64,000 nucleotides of DNA from Coprinus comatus (lineage: Eukaryota > Basidiomycota > Agaricomycetes > Agaricales > Agaricaceae), in contig JAWPGT010000018.1 in NCBI GenBank assembly GCA_034638255.1, positions 310,001 to 374,000 of the forward strand. Direction: 5' to 3'. Positions 48,186-58,048 of this stretch are shown here, piece by piece. How positions within the stretch are numbered: position 1 is the stretch's first letter; the number at the start of each line of letters is the position of its first letter. Made by a program: the position numbers and the translations under genes. The notes under the pieces were generated by a model that was given only the letters and a program-made list of their open reading frames with translations, was not told where the DNA came from and searched no databases.

Positions 48186-48743
48186 TCAATATACTTCCAA
48201 GATGATTTGAACTTTTACGCACTTATGCTGCCCTTTGCTAGAACTGCGCTTTGACTCCATCGGTGGTGGGTTTTTAACAGAATCGTTGTCACCCAATTCA
48301 GTATCCTTTGTTATGTTCAGCTCTGGAATAGTGTCAGGATTTTTGTCGAGGAAAAGATGTGTTTGACTGACGCCATGTCTCTTGCCCCACTGTTGGGTCT
48401 TCGGCGACCTTGGCAGCTTGCACTACATTCCTTCGTAGGAACACTGCAATATCTGTTGCGAGCTGTATCTGCTGGTTGTATTCCTCTGGATTCGTTATTG
48501 ACTTGGCTTGTATAACGTCTTCTCTCATTTTCTGTCGGAACGCTACAAGTACATTTAAGTGCACTTCATATGACAAACTGAAAACACGCGTACCATTCAA
48601 GACGGGTGTATCGCCTGGGTAAAGTAAGGACACTTATTCGCAACTGCGGTAAGATACGCACCTGCGAATGTAGTGGATGCAGCTCTGAATAGATTCCGGT
48701 ATGCAGAGCGAGCAGCAGCTTTGAGGGAAGGCGTTATGGACAT
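48186..48743 (-). CDS. MZM1: MZM1, LYR-family complex III assembly factor
   Basis: Matrix chaperone that stabilises the Rieske protein Rip1 before insertion into complex III. Exon 1 MSITPSLKAAARSAYRNLFR then AASTTFAG carries the AYRNLFR LYR-type motif. The next exons give DTPVLNG, then FRQKMREDVIQAKSITNPEE, QIQLATDIAVFLRRNVVQAA, and KVAEDPTVGQETW. A 51-nt intron (GTCAGT...CCAG) then restores QLNITKDTELGDNDSVKNPP, the family C-terminal signature. Without that intron the frame would hit a stop. Unspliced, the protein ends ILEVY at 48186. An alternative Met at 48800 adds 19 residues. The same-strand release-factor coding region begins at or before this stop. Confidence 0.88.
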
Positions 48744-49203
48744 CTTCGGAACACCTGGCGGACGAAAAGCTTGTTTCGAGGCACCGATTCTCGAGGCCAT
48801 GTGTCATGTGACCTTTCGTCATCTTGATATATTAATATTGTTGATGCTGAAATTGATGTCTACTTTCATCACAAAGGTGTTTTCTCCACTGTGGGGTTTA
48901 AAACTATGTGAAAAGTGTGCCTAGTGCTACCCCGCACATCAGATACAGTAATCTATTGCAATATTTGAGGTTGGTCCGAACGCCATCCATGTCAATTGGT
49001 TAAGAATAGTTTTTGTTAGAGAACTTTGTTGATTGACCGCGCGCGTCATGGCACGTGACTGACGCGATCGTAAAAGTCATAAATAGCCCGTGCTTCTGTA
49101 TGTTATCAGGTCCCCCTTTTCCACCCCAGGTTCCCACAACACCAATTCCTTTCCAGCCTTTACAAATTCATAAATCCCTTTTACAACACCAACTACACTC
49201 ACT
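48744..49203. promoter_or_regulatory. Shared upstream region MZM1 / histone H1
   Basis: 460 bp between divergent start codons. GC-rich patch GACCGCGCGCGTCATGGCAC at about 49036-49055 with a CACGTG E-box at about 49052-49057, roughly 150 bp upstream of H1. No other gene seen. Confidence 0.4.
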
Positions 49204-50380
49204 ATGGGAAGAACATCAGCTGCCAAAGGAAAGGGAAAGACTGCCGCTAAGAACATCGCGGCAAAAACTGGCCCAGCGCATCCTCCTTGGCTTGAAATGA
49301 TCAAGGTACGAGTCGCAATATGTAATGCATTTTATTGGTCACCAATGCCTTGAAAATAGGAATGTATTATTAAAAACCCTGAAGATGCCCGTTTTGGTGT
49401 TTCACGCCCACAAATTAAAAGGCATGAACACCGTTGTTATCATTTTAGTACATTGACTCAAAAATAAAAAATAAAATTCGTTAGATTTATCGAGGACGTA
49501 TACAAAGTAGAGTTCAGTGCCGCACAGAACTCTCAGCTTGCTCGAGCTATCCAACGAGGCACTGAGAAGGATATTCTCAACCTACCAAAAGGTTGTCCTC
49601 TTCACTATCACTCCCACGGGAAAAAATAATAATAAATTTGACTTAGGTCCCGCTGGTCGCGTGAAGCTTACGTCCAAAGCCAAAGACAAGGAGATAGAAG
49701 TACTTCAGCTTTTCAATATTCAAACACATTGCTGATTTTTTTCAAAGGCATCAAAGGCTGCCACAACACGCCCCGCGAAGAGTGGTCCATCAGCCCCCAA
49801 GTCATCCTCAACTAAATCAAAGGCCGCACCTCCCAAGAAGGTAGCAGCTGATAAACCTGCCAAGAAGACCGCAGTTAAGGAGAAGGGAACAACGAAGACG
49901 AAATCTGCTGCCCCAGCCACCAAAGCCAAGGCTGTCGCAAAGCCTGCTGCCAAAGCCACCAAACCTGCAGCAAAACCCACATCAAAGAAGGCTGCAGTAA
50001 CCAAGAAGACTGCTGCCGCGAAAGCCGCTCCTGCAAAGAAAACCACAACACCCTCTAAACGGGGAGCAGTCAAGAAGGTAAGTATTCACACTAATCATTC
50101 GTTGTCCAACCTCTGAATAATCTCTGTTAAGGTTGTTACCGGTGGTGTATCTGCACCTGCAAAGGCGAAGGCCACGAAAGCCAAGACCACCGCAGCATCA
50201 ACAAAGAAGGCTCCCGCCGCAAAGAAGGCCCCTGCAAAGAAGCCAGCACCGAAATCTGCGGCTAAGAGTGCTCCAGCGAAACCAAAAGCAACAACAACCA
50301 AGAAGGTTCGTTCGCCTTACGACCACCCTTAGCTGAAATTTATCACTGACAATGTCATATAGACAACGAAACGATCTTGA
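49204..50380 (+). CDS. Linker histone H1
   Basis: Binds linker DNA at the nucleosome dyad. Several short exons. The N-terminal tail MGRTSAAKGKGKTAAKNIAA is followed by the winged-helix (H15) domain: PPWLEMIKECI, IIKNPEDARFGVSRPQIKR, FIEDVYKVEFSAAQNSQLAR, AIQRGTEKDILNLPKG, PAGRVKLTSKAKDKEIE. A long C-terminal tail of Lys/Ala/Pro repeats (KKAAVTKKTAAAKAAPAKK) contains two or more introns, including one just before the last exon TTKRS. Being an intron-rich, probably polyadenylated single gene is typical of fungal H1. Minus-strand Ala/Phe-rich ORFs opposite the tail are mirror artefacts. Confidence 0.9.
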
Positions 50381-50770
50381 TCTCTTCAATGCTATTCCTA
50401 ATGATTATGTGTTATTACTCTATCTGTGATTATTTGGGTTCTCAGACTTCCGACCTTCTATTTTTTTCTTTCTCGACATCTTTACAGCGTTGACGCGTTC
50501 CGGACAACTTTCCCTGCCTTCAATTCGATGCTAATTTTCGTACATGTACTTGTAACTTGTCTTCGTTCTGTGTCCATCTAGTTGTACTTGCTCCCGAATC
50601 AAGACCGGGAGTAAATTCTTTTATATATTATTTATTTTCGTGCTGAAGGCACTGAGTACTCGGAAACCCAAATTGGGGTTAGGGGCTATCAAGGTAACTT
50701 CTCGTTTCTGCCAGCAACGTTGCAACTCGCTGCCTCCCCTCCGCCTATACCACGCACCGTTGCTTCGACA
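50381..50770. other. Spacer between H1 and the EI24-type gene
   Basis: About 390 bp, T/C-rich H1 3' UTR followed by the upstream region of the next same-strand gene. No coding evidence. Confidence 0.5.
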
Positions 50771-52203
50771 ATGAGTGCTCGAGAGAAATATCCTGAATTC
50801 ATTCCTCTTCACGAAAATATTCTTCTTCAACTCTCTTGGGCTTTAAGGGGATTTTACGACTCGTTCCGGATTAATGTTCTAATTTCGACAATCATCAAGT
50901 GAGTTTCAGCGCTCCAGGTTGTCTTGCTTTCTCTCAATTGTTACTACTTTAGTGATGCCGAAATACGTTCAAACTTGTTGAAATCGATCCTCCTGAATTC
51001 TCTGTCCTTAATTTCGATCTATACCTTTGACCTCATATTACACCCCCTCGTCAAGGATCAAGACAAGTGGCTACATAGAAATATCGGTCGATTTTATCAA
51101 GTTCTATGGTTACTTCCTATTGTCGGAGTTTCCTTTTATCTTAATGTATGTCTTTTCCACTATCCAACCACCTGTATTTGTACTCATTTCAAATCTCAAT
51201 TTACTAGTTAACATGGTGTACTGCCGTTGCCAAACGGACTTACATCCTCCAATATGGCTCTCGTGCTATAGCCCAACCGCCACGCAACTATTCCAACTTC
51301 TTGAACCAATTGGCAACTTCAGCTTATAGAGTGGTGATGGTGTTCACATCTGTAGTGGTATCATATGCCTTGAAACAAATCCCATATATTGGAGCTGGTC
51401 TTGAGTTCGCATTCTTATGCTGGGTTGATTCGTGAGTTTCATGTACGTTGTTTATGTGATGAATTGCGGAACTAACAACTTGGTTAATTATAATAGATAT
51501 TACTTCTTCGAGTTCGCATTCTTCTATTGATTATGAGAAGTATGTGGAATTGACCGTTCTGTCAATAGGTCGGTTTGGATATACCGTGGATATTCATTTG
51601 CAGGTCGTATACGACATCTTGAAGAACGATGGGCGTACTATCTCACATTTGGTTGGGTTTTATTCTTCTTAAATTTTTTTCATGAACTAAATCTCTATCT
51701 AGGAATACCTTCAGCCATAATTTACATGGCCGGAACTGGGCTCGCAGGATTTGCTTTATTCGCATTAATTTTTCCTGTTGTAAGTCTCTTCAATTCGATC
51801 CCCAACCATCACATTCTAATCCAACAATTTAATGTCCCATATCTTATAGTACATCATACTCGCTACGCATGCTAAGCCAGCACCTAAAAATCCTTACAAT
51901 CCTTCAAATACATCTGAAGACGATGCTATTCGACACCCATCTCCCTTTATTCCAATTCGTATCCCTGTATTCGCCGCAGTGGTTTTCTTGAATAACCTCG
52001 TTGCAAGAATTCTTGATATAATAATACCACCTACACCAAATGCCAACCATCCGAGTAGAAATCGAGCCATCAGTATAGGTGATTCCTCGGAGAATGTAGA
52101 GGAAGGAAATGGATCCAAGATTGCTATGCAAAAAGGATACTCTGCGCCTCAACCGATTAAAACTACAAGAGTGAATATCGGTGCGAGAAGAAAACGGGAT
52201 TAG
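50771..52203 (+). CDS. EI24/CysZ-like multi-pass membrane protein
   Basis: The start MSAREKYPEFIPLHENILLQ is followed by several membrane spans: SILLNSLSLISIYTFDLILH, VLWLLPIVGVSFYLN, VVMVFTSVVVSYALKQIPYI, GAGLEFAFLCWVDS, YYFFE, and after an intron SVWIYRGYSFAGRIRHLEER then WAYYLTFG. Further spans follow: GIPSAIIYMAGTGLAGFALF and VYIILATHAKPAP. This order, with LEERWAYYL, matches the fungal EI24-domain family (ER membrane, autophagy or glycosylation links in animals and worms). A last hydrophobic segment and basic tail end at 52201-52203. One intron donor (GTTCGC after YYFFE) is weak, yet required to restore the family motif. Confidence 0.8.
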
Positions 52204-52499
52204 GTACTACTGTACATACATTCTATACAATTACAATTATATATACCCCTTCCATCGATGATGATACCACCAAAATAATTAGTACTCTGTGTTTAACTAT
52301 ATTCTTCCCACTCGATTTCGGAATTGCGTATAGGTTGGTAAAGGCGTGGCATTTCCTCAGGCGCTTCAGTTGGACTCCAGACCTCCACTGTTCATTGGCA
52401 TGCTTCTCATCGTACCAATCTGGACTAGAGAGAAAGTTTTGGTATCTAGATTCAATTGTTTTTGTTTTACGTCCGAACACCGAAGCTCACCGATGAAGC

Positions 52500-53920
52500 T
52501 TAGAATGTGAACCACGGATGTTGTATGACATCCTGTATATGAATCCTCTCCTCTGGGCGATACTTCAACATCTTTTGTAAAAGATCCCCTAGTAATTCAA
52601 CTTCTTCTTTAGGAAGATGCACTCCAGACTTTTCAATCATCGGATCTTCGTTGTCAGACCGTGGATCATCCTGTTCGCCTATCTCATACAGTCTCTCCTT
52701 GATAGAGCTTTTGTAGCTTTTAGGACCATTTTTTGATCCTCTTCGTTCTTTGGCTCTCCATCCTCTTTGAACCATTCAGTACGCTCCTCAAAAGCACTCC
52801 ACCAAGGGTCGGGTAGTCGACCCAGCACCTCAACCATCTGCTTTAGAATATCGATATCACTTCCCATGAATGATTCAAAGAGGGGATAGCCCGCACGGAT
52901 TTCAAAGATTGCGCATCCGAGAGCCCAAATGTCCGTCTCGAAGCTCACACGACTTTCAAACCGTGCCTCGGGCGACTGGTAATTCAACGTCGTTCCTGGC
53001 TGATGAGATGATGGTGGTGAGGTGGTGATATACGACTGGCCAAAGTCACTGATGATAATACTGTCTTGAAGAAACTTTGCTTCTGAAAGCACAGGATTCC
53101 GAATAGGTGCGACAAGTGTGGCTGGTGTATGAATGCCAAGTGGTTGCCCATCCCGGGTTCTGGTATCCTCCGTTTCGGGATCGCCTAGATGTGCGTACAC
53201 TTCAGCGTCCGACCATTCAGCAGCACAGGGCAACAGGCGAAATAAGACGTTAGCTGTAGTCAGATCTATATGTAATTATTTAGTAACTGCGAGTCTATTT
53301 ATTGGAAGGGAATATTGCTTACCTCCATGAACGATACCAGCACAGTGCATGTAATATATCGCTATTGCTGTTTGTTTAGCAATCTTTCTAGCCAAATCTG
53401 CACGTAATCTTCGACTGCCAATAGTTCTCCCAGGTGTGTCGTACATGACAAGAATACTGGGGCCAGCAAGAGGGAATATGAGAAAGATGTGGGAGCCATT
53501 TGGGCCTTGAACAAAGAAATGGTGACTGACAGTCATGAATTCTACAGACTCAGAAGGAGAGAGAGACGCCAGTATTTTGGAAATAGCCAGTTCTGGGATC
53601 TCGTTCGGGGTCATGGGCGTAGACACATCCGCACGAATTGCCTTAAGAGCGACGATTCTGCCTTGGTCTGTATCTTCCATTTGGTCGCGGGCCAGCCACA
53701 CTGTGGAGGAGCCTCCGAATCCAAGTTTGTGGAGGACCCTGAAACGCCCATGGTCAAAGGTGTCGCCAATAGATATCGGGTGGTAACCCCCAAGTTCGTA
53801 ATCTTCGATGTTCTCGATGTTATCAAGGCTAGAAGGAATGAAACGAGGGGTCATCATCGTATAAGTTCGATGCAGAGCTGGTGTGAAGAAGTTTCGTTCA
53901 GGTCGTAAGAGAGCAAGCAT
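52500..53920 (-). CDS. SRPK-like Ser/Thr protein kinase, one frame break
   Basis: The start is at Met 53920 or the in-frame Met at 53857. The SRPK-type opening IEDYELGGYHPISIGDTFDH is followed by the glycine loop LGFGGSSTVWLARD and lysine RIVALKA. The catalytic loop GIVHGDLTTANVLF, with Gly in place of the usual Arg of HRD and a retained Asp, is formed across an intron. DFGQSY, NYQSPEARFESRVSFETDIW and WALGCAIFE complete the lobe. After KMVLKATK one base is missing from an A run (52709-52712), so SSIKERLYEIGEQDD and EEVELLGDLLQKMLKYRPEE continue in another frame, ending HPWFTF. Mushroom genomes hold many such kinases. Target unknown; HGDL kinases of this clade are often active. Confidence 0.85.
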
Positions 53921-54993
53921 TCCTGAAAGTGATTGCTTTACAGTGGAAGGGATATAAGAAGAAAAAACGAGTTCGAGGTTCGTCTGTGAGAAGCGCTCTA
54001 AGGTTCCGCTTTTGGCCTTATGAGATGGAAGAATTATCCCATTGGGATATCATTTATATAGCGCCTGGGTTGAACATAGTGGAACTCAGGCGACTTGCGG
54101 TGGCTGTTGGGATAAACGTGACGGGGGTCCAGTTGGCTTCGAAGTTGGTTGGTTTGTCTCTTACTTTCAAAAAATATTTGTGGAACCTTCCAAATCCATA
54201 TCGACCTGGTAGTGTTTTGATTCAGGAGACCTCGAGGAATCAGATCACATCGAAAAGCTTTTGTAACCGCACATTGGTCCTCATTTTGTTTCTTCAGGTT
54301 GTTTATCCGTTCACTATGAGGTCTTGATTGCGAAGCATGGATAGTTTCTTACATATGCAACAGGTTAGGATGGCATGTTTACTAAAGGCTTGAAAATTTC
54401 TTTGATAGAAAATAAGTATACTGCTTTCCGAAATCATATGTTATACCCATCCTCGTATGTCCATATCAATCAGTATCCGCAAATGAAGGTTTCAGATGAC
54501 ATGACGTACATGACGTCTTACTTTACACCTTACTCATTTTCAAATTTAAACTTCATCCCTGTGGACCTTAATTTTGTAAATTTATTTACCAGCCGTCGGT
54601 CAATCACAACCAGAGTTTGTACCACGAGTATACCGAACAGCTCGTCGAGCCTCGACGGGTCTCGATGGTACCCTCTTCAGTATTATATTCTAATGAACCA
54701 TCTCTTGCGGTCGAATTTGGATGTCCCAGATTTATAATGCATCATACGCTTGCTATCCATGCCCCTCGGTCAGCATCTGAAAACCGCCCTCTACACTTGT
54801 TACGTCTGAACGCAATATCATTCAATATCACCCTTTTATTCCTATTCTGTAGCCTGTCCAGTGGCCTTCTTGAATAACCTTGATGTTATGGATACGGGAT
54901 TGGGTAATTCTAATTACATATACATGTACCTTCATGCGTCACATATCATGCACATGAATGATGATGCCAACGGAAACGATTGATATTGCATGT
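53921..54993. other. Intergenic stretch, no supported gene
   Basis: Just over 1 kb between the kinase start and the SEN34 stop. Plus-strand ORFs of 132 and 120 codons (53929-54327, 54375-54737) have no family resemblance and no coding-like composition. Probably chance. Confidence 0.5.
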
Positions 54994-56120
54994 TTAACCA
55001 AATCCTGCCCACTCAATTGAAAGGTATGTCACTTCCTGCTTAGCGTCGTACCATGTGCAAAGTAAATGCGACTTCTTGGTAGCCGTTCCTAATCTACCAT
55101 GAGCGACTACTTCCATCGGCCGAACCGTGTAAGACGGTGACTCGATTACCGAGGCGACAAAGTGTGAGTGGTACCTCAAAGGGTCACCTGGTAGGATATT
55201 GTCAGAGGCGATACAGCGGAACTATAGCAAGAAAACGAACCTGGGTAGACAAGGTAGTCACCCCCGAATTTGATACCGCTTCCCATGAAGTAACCTTGTT
55301 CCCACAAGCCCTTAAAAACACCGCAACGAGCTCTTTCATATAATGTTGAAGGATAACTCCAGACGCCAGCATCTCTAGCATTTTCGATGGTGTCATATGA
55401 TGCACAGTCAGGAATATACCATGAGAACTCGGAACCGGCTGTAATATGAATAGTGTAGTTTGTAGATGAGCTGAACTGGTCCGGTGTAGCCGGTCTAGGC
55501 ACAACGGATACGGGCTCTAAGGTGTTTGCACCAACATTTTCACTTTCTCGTGATTCTGGAGTCAGGTTTGGTGTGTTGACATCCAGATCATTAGATTCGG
55601 CAGCAAGTTTCTGCGCCGCAAGCCGTTTACGCGCTTCCCGCTTCCGTAGAGCTTCGTCGGTGAGATATCGATTGTTGTCTTTCTTCGCGTTCTTAGCTTC
55701 GGAAAGAGAGATTTGTTTTCGGAATGAGGCCTGTTGTTCTGCGTTCCAGCTTTCCAAATCCAAGAAACTAGGTTGCACATGAGCACTAGGGTCGTCGATC
55801 AAGGTGGCTACCTCTACATGGCAATTATTCTGTGTCAAAGAAAGTAAAATGGTAGTGGAATATAAAATACCATTTTGTACCAGAAGAACTACCTCTTCGG
55901 GTAGAAGGACAAGGGGTATTCCAAGAAATACATTTTGTTGTGATAGGTGTGGTAATGTACCCGTTAGGATTCCACAGACATGATGCTCAGATCGTAGTGT
56001 GGCGATGTCTAACTTGTCATATTGTTAGTAGAATGTCTTGAGCTAGGAGAGCAACGTACCATTTACATTCCATACATAAGCTGTTTTACTAGACACTCTA
56101 AGTGGTATCTTTTTGCTCAT
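54994..56120 (-). CDS. SEN34: tRNA-splicing endonuclease subunit SEN34
   Basis: Catalytic subunit that cuts the 3' splice site of intron-containing pre-tRNAs. N-terminal exons: MSKKIPLRVSSKTAYVWNVN, then DIATLRSEHHVCGILTGTLP and LLPEEVVLLVQN. A charged middle (EALRKREARKRLAAQKLAAE) precedes the catalytic domain: ERARCGVFKGLWEQGYFMGS, GIKFGGDYLVYPG, then after an intron DPLRYHSHFVASVIES and GTATKKSHLLCTWY. The catalytic triad is visible as Tyr in GGDYLVYPG, His in RYHSHFV and Lys in TKKSHLL. The end EWAGFG is at 54994-54996. All joins are in frame. Divergent from the esterase gene by only 92 bp. Confidence 0.93.
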
Positions 56121-56212
56121 AGTAATTGAAGAAGATGCATTCGGCGTTAGCCGCTGGTTGCATCAAACATTTTTGATAAGATCCAAGATCACTCTTAATT
56201 ACTTTACTTCCA

Positions 56213-57209
56213 ATGGCCGCCCCAGTCCAAGATGTTTTTATGTTATTTGGAGACTCTATCAGCCAGGGTGCTTGGGAGCCCGATATGAATGGCTTGGGTC
56301 AACGCCTAGCGCGTGGGTAGTCAAGTTTGTCTTATATTTCAGCCAGTATTAATGTCCTCGCATTTAGATGTATATGCGCGCAAGCTAGACGTCTTAAATC
56401 GTGGCTATTCCGGATACAACACTGAATGGGCTCTTCCCGTATTTGAGCAGGTATGCTTATTACTATGTATCATAATTAGCAATCCGAGAACTGGTACTGT
56501 CAGTGTCTAGCTAAAAACACAGACAGGGGTGTTCCAAAGGTTCGTGCTCTGACCATTTGGTTTGGAGCAAACGATGCCTGCATTGTCCCATCACCACAGC
56601 ATGTCCCGCTGGAAAAGTTTACGACCAACTTGAGAAGGATGATTCAAATGGTTAAGTCACCATCATCTCCGTATCATTCACCCGAAACAAAAATAATACT
56701 TCTGGCGCCCCCTCCCATCTGTACATCCCAACGGCTTGCCGATTTGCAATCGCGCAATCCGCCGCTAGCTCTGGACCGGTTGTTCGAGACAACCGAATCA
56801 TATGCTGTGGCGGTCCGAGAGATTGGCAACGCAGAGGACGTCGCGGTCGTTGACGTTTGGTCTCTGATCTTGAATGCAGCTGGTCAAGAAGAAAAGGCAC
56901 TTTCCCGCTATCTGCCAGATGGGCTACATCTGAATAAAGAAGGATACGAGGTTAGCATGTTACCTGTTACACGTTACATATATCTGCCATTTGTCAAAAA
57001 ACGGGCGCTGATGATTTCCGATCAGATTGTTTATAATGCATTAATTCAAACAATATTGGAAAGACATCCGGAGATCCATTACGACAACCTCCGACCGAGA
57101 TTTCCTTTGTGAGCATCCCTCTCTCTTTTGCAAGCAATGGCTCATAACATGATGTAGATGGGCTGAGATTAATTGGGAGAATCCAGCAGACACTTTCTAT
57201 ACCACATAG
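56213..57209 (+). CDS. IAH1: Isoamyl acetate-hydrolysing esterase (SGNH/GDSL)
   Basis: Cytosolic SGNH hydrolase that cleaves acetate esters. Block I is FMLFGDSISQGAWEPDMNGL (nucleophile Ser in GDSIS). Block II is VLNRGYSGYNTEWALPVFEQ with Gly. Block III is TIWFGANDACI with Asn. Block V is LPDGLHLNKEGYE with the catalytic Asp and His. The C-terminus PADTFYTT ends at 57207-57209. The introns after QRLA, FEQ, EGYE and FPL are short with standard ends. A final 50-nt exon carries WAEINWENPADTFYTT, typical of IAH1. In frame throughout. Confidence 0.92.
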
Positions 57210-57226
57210 CTTAGACGTAAAAACGA

Positions 57227-57490
57227 GTGTATTTGAATATCCAAAGTATTTGTGGGGCCGCCATCATTGGGTCAGGTGAAACGCCAAAGAATTGCCTTTT
57301 AAAGACAAAGGAAATACAGCAACGAGTGTCACAGCAATATATATCACGGTCACGTGAGAAGTTGAACATTGGCCAACTCGACGCAAATAAAGAGGCGAGG
57401 AGGAAAGAATCAGGGTCTCCAACTTCCACTGCAGTTAAACCTTCGAGCAGACGCTGGGCTCTGCTTACACTCGGTCTCTGGGCTCTCTAG
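57227..57490 (+). CDS. Possible small tail-anchored membrane protein (tentative)
   Basis: Low-confidence call. A hydrophilic, charged stretch (KTKEIQQRVSQQYISRSREK, then ANKEARRKESGSPTS) is followed by a hydrophobic segment RRWALLTLGLWAL that stops at TAG 57488-57490. If one base is missing at 57483-57490 the hydrophobic segment continues as LGRLVFAFL up to a good GTGAGT donor. That gives an overall shape like small ER tail-anchored proteins such as RAMP4/Ysy6. There is no clear start codon and no firm family match. It could equally be non-coding 3' flank of the esterase gene. Confidence 0.25.
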   Translation: MYLNIQSICGAAIIGSGETPKNCLLKTKEIQQRVSQQYISRSREKLNIGQLDANKEARRKESGSPTSTAVKPSSRRWALLTLGLWAL

Positions 57491-58048
57491 GACGTCTTGT
57501 TTTCGCATTCTTGTGAGTCAGTCCATCTATATTTAGATGGAGAAGCCTAACGCTTTCGGCAGGTGTGCTGGATTGGACCCACATTTACATACAAAGCCTG
57601 GTTTTGCTTACTTTGTTCCCAGACATCCGTGAGAACTTTATGCCTGCTGTTTCCAACGTTGCCCAGCGTTTATTTCGCTGACTTTACATCTCCACAACTT
57701 TTCCAGGTGCGGCCTCCTCCGTCACCACAGTCATTCACTCAAGGTTCGTTTGTCTTATCACACCTACCACAAATGGAGCACCATCTCCAATGGGTTTAGT
57801 CAAACCGAACCCGTGTCCTTAAAGGGCGAACAATGCATCATTTCATGTTCAACTTTCCACCGCCTGGTTCATGGTATTGACTTCCACCATCCTAGTTGCT
57901 TGAATTGACACCATCCACCCGGGCCACGATATCGATTACGGCCTACACAATACTGGTTGGTCATGTTCGTTTTGATTGTATCATACCCAAACTTAACCAC
58001 ATCGTCTTTTCTACTTTGGTACCACTCACTGTACTTGCTTGAACTAAT
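57491..58048. other. Upstream region of CDC25, no supported gene
   Basis: Pyrimidine-rich spacer of about 560 bp with short unconserved ORFs. It likely contains the CDC25 promoter and 5' UTR. Confidence 0.45.

Noticed and set aside
48330..48400. Frame break in MZM1 before DTELGDN
   Set aside because: A 51-nt intron GTCAGT...CCAG restores ETWQLNITKDTELGDN.
49720..50389. Minus-strand Ala/Phe-rich ORFs at the H1 locus
   Set aside because: Antisense shadow of the Lys/Ala/Pro tail of histone H1.
53929..54737. Plus-strand ORFs of 132 and 120 codons
   Set aside because: No conserved motif, biased composition or plausible splice structure.
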